Of a DNA stretch of 64,000 nt, positions 63,201-64,000 are shown one piece after another. The notes under the pieces were generated by a model that saw nothing but the letters and a program-made list of their open reading frames with translations, searched no databases and had not been told where the DNA came from. The translations under genes were made by a program, and so were the position numbers. Each line of letters begins with the position of its first letter. Position 1 is the first letter of the stretch. Where the stretch lies: contig VWZP01002400.1 in assembly GCA_013396995.1 (NCBI GenBank), positions 3,844,001-3,908,000 of the forward strand. The letters run 5' to 3'. This DNA is from Dicaeum eximium (taxonomy: Eukaryota; Chordata; Aves; Passeriformes; Dicaeidae).

Positions 63201-63924
63201 CAGCAGCTTGTGTTTGTGTAAAGGTTTACCTGCACTGCAATTGTGAAAGCACAGCAGGCAGCACTGAGTTCATGGCTCTTTGCCCCATCATGGCAACTGC
63301 TACATTCAGCTCAGTGCAGAGACCTTCTCCTTGCTCCAAAACAGATCCTTTTGTTGCCAACAGATTTCACAGAGATAAAAGATGTGATAAATCTGTGGGG
63401 GTTAAACTTCTTATCCTTTCTCAGTAAGAGCTGGTCATTTTAATTGCACTCCAACATTAAACTCCCAGCTACAGACTGCATTGTATGATGCAGTTTCAGT
63501 GCAGGGCTACATTTGCTCTGAAATATCTAATAAACTGTTACATTTATTTCTCTGCAATAGGATAATGGACCCCTTAAAAATTACTGACTTGCACCTGCTA
63601 GTTTTCTATTTAAAAAGGAGAAGAAAGATTTGACTCCCTTTACCGCAGAAACAAAGCTAACCAAAGAGGAAAATCTGCATAACATGGCACTGTGTGTTTT
63701 TAGCACCTTGCATCCTTAGCTCTAAAATGAACTCTAAAATGCTAATTTTCAATTTCAAATTGCTGGTGGTATAATTAAAATAGACATTTTTACTGGGATT
63801 ACATACTCCTTCTTCTTACACTGCTATGATATTTTAATATATTTTAGTCTCAAGTCCTGAATATACTAATGTAGTACCTTGTGAAAAGCTGTTATGGCTA
63901 TATGCACTCCAAGTCACATTTGTG
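60290..63924. other. Intergenic sequence upstream of the LTR
   Basis: AT-rich sequence with no gene or retroviral internal sequence that I can support. A 73-codon open frame at 60315-60536 has a hydrophobic middle but no recognisable family. Confidence 0.55.
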
Positions 63925-63925
63925 A

Positions 63926-63992
<67 letters not shown>
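63925..63992. repeat. (ATACAT)n hexanucleotide microsatellite
   Basis: About 11 near-perfect tandem copies of a TATACA-type hexamer, ending in CATGTAATAC at the window edge. Confidence 0.97.
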
Positions 63993-63993
<1 letters not shown>

Positions 63994-64000
63994 GTAATAC

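Noticed and set aside
1..64000. CRISPR array, bacterial operon or novel multi-gene system
   Set aside because: The DNA is vertebrate with spliced exons. The only tandem arrays are simple microsatellites, and no coordinated gene cluster is present.

Overview
The window looks like avian genomic DNA, most likely from a passerine or other neoavian bird. It contains the complete coding part of one brain gene on the minus strand, two CR1 LINE remnants of the type that dominates bird genomes, and a solo retroviral LTR flanked by a perfect 6-bp target-site duplication. Most of the remaining sequence is AT-rich and non-coding. No computation was run, so the species assignment is inference.

The gene is PLPPR4 (phospholipid phosphatase-related 4, also called PRG-1). 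All seven coding exons can be placed to the base: 46797-46874, 33544-33729, 29178-29307, 27265-27460, 24355-24412, 22881-23054 and 19576-20913. Their lengths (78, 186, 130, 196, 58, 174 and 1338 nt) add up to 2160 nt, or 719 codons plus a stop. Every intron is GT..AG and the reading frame closes at every junction. The product has six predicted membrane segments in a lipid-phosphatase-like fold with altered catalytic motifs, followed by a cytoplasmic tail of about 440 residues encoded by the last exon. Exon 1 lies in a CpG island that contains a perfect cAMP response element (TGACGTCA). The 3' UTR probably runs from 19575 to about 16150.

Layout: 1-16149 is intergenic sequence downstream of PLPPR4, with microsatellites and a GC-richer block at 14700-15950. 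16150-46874 is the PLPPR4 transcription unit, with a 13-kb first intron that holds two linked TA/TG microsatellites and a CR1 3'-end fragment. 46640-47070 is the promoter CpG island. 47071-64000 is upstream intergenic sequence. It contains an internally deleted CR1 copy (48932-about 49650), a 684-bp solo LTR (59600-60283) in the same orientation as PLPPR4, and a hexanucleotide microsatellite at the right end. I found no second protein-coding gene, tRNA, rRNA, CRISPR array or new multi-gene system. The points most worth following up are the LTR upstream of a neuronal promoter, the ORF1-to-3'-end CR1 fusion, and the (ATCC)n tract beside the small exon 5.
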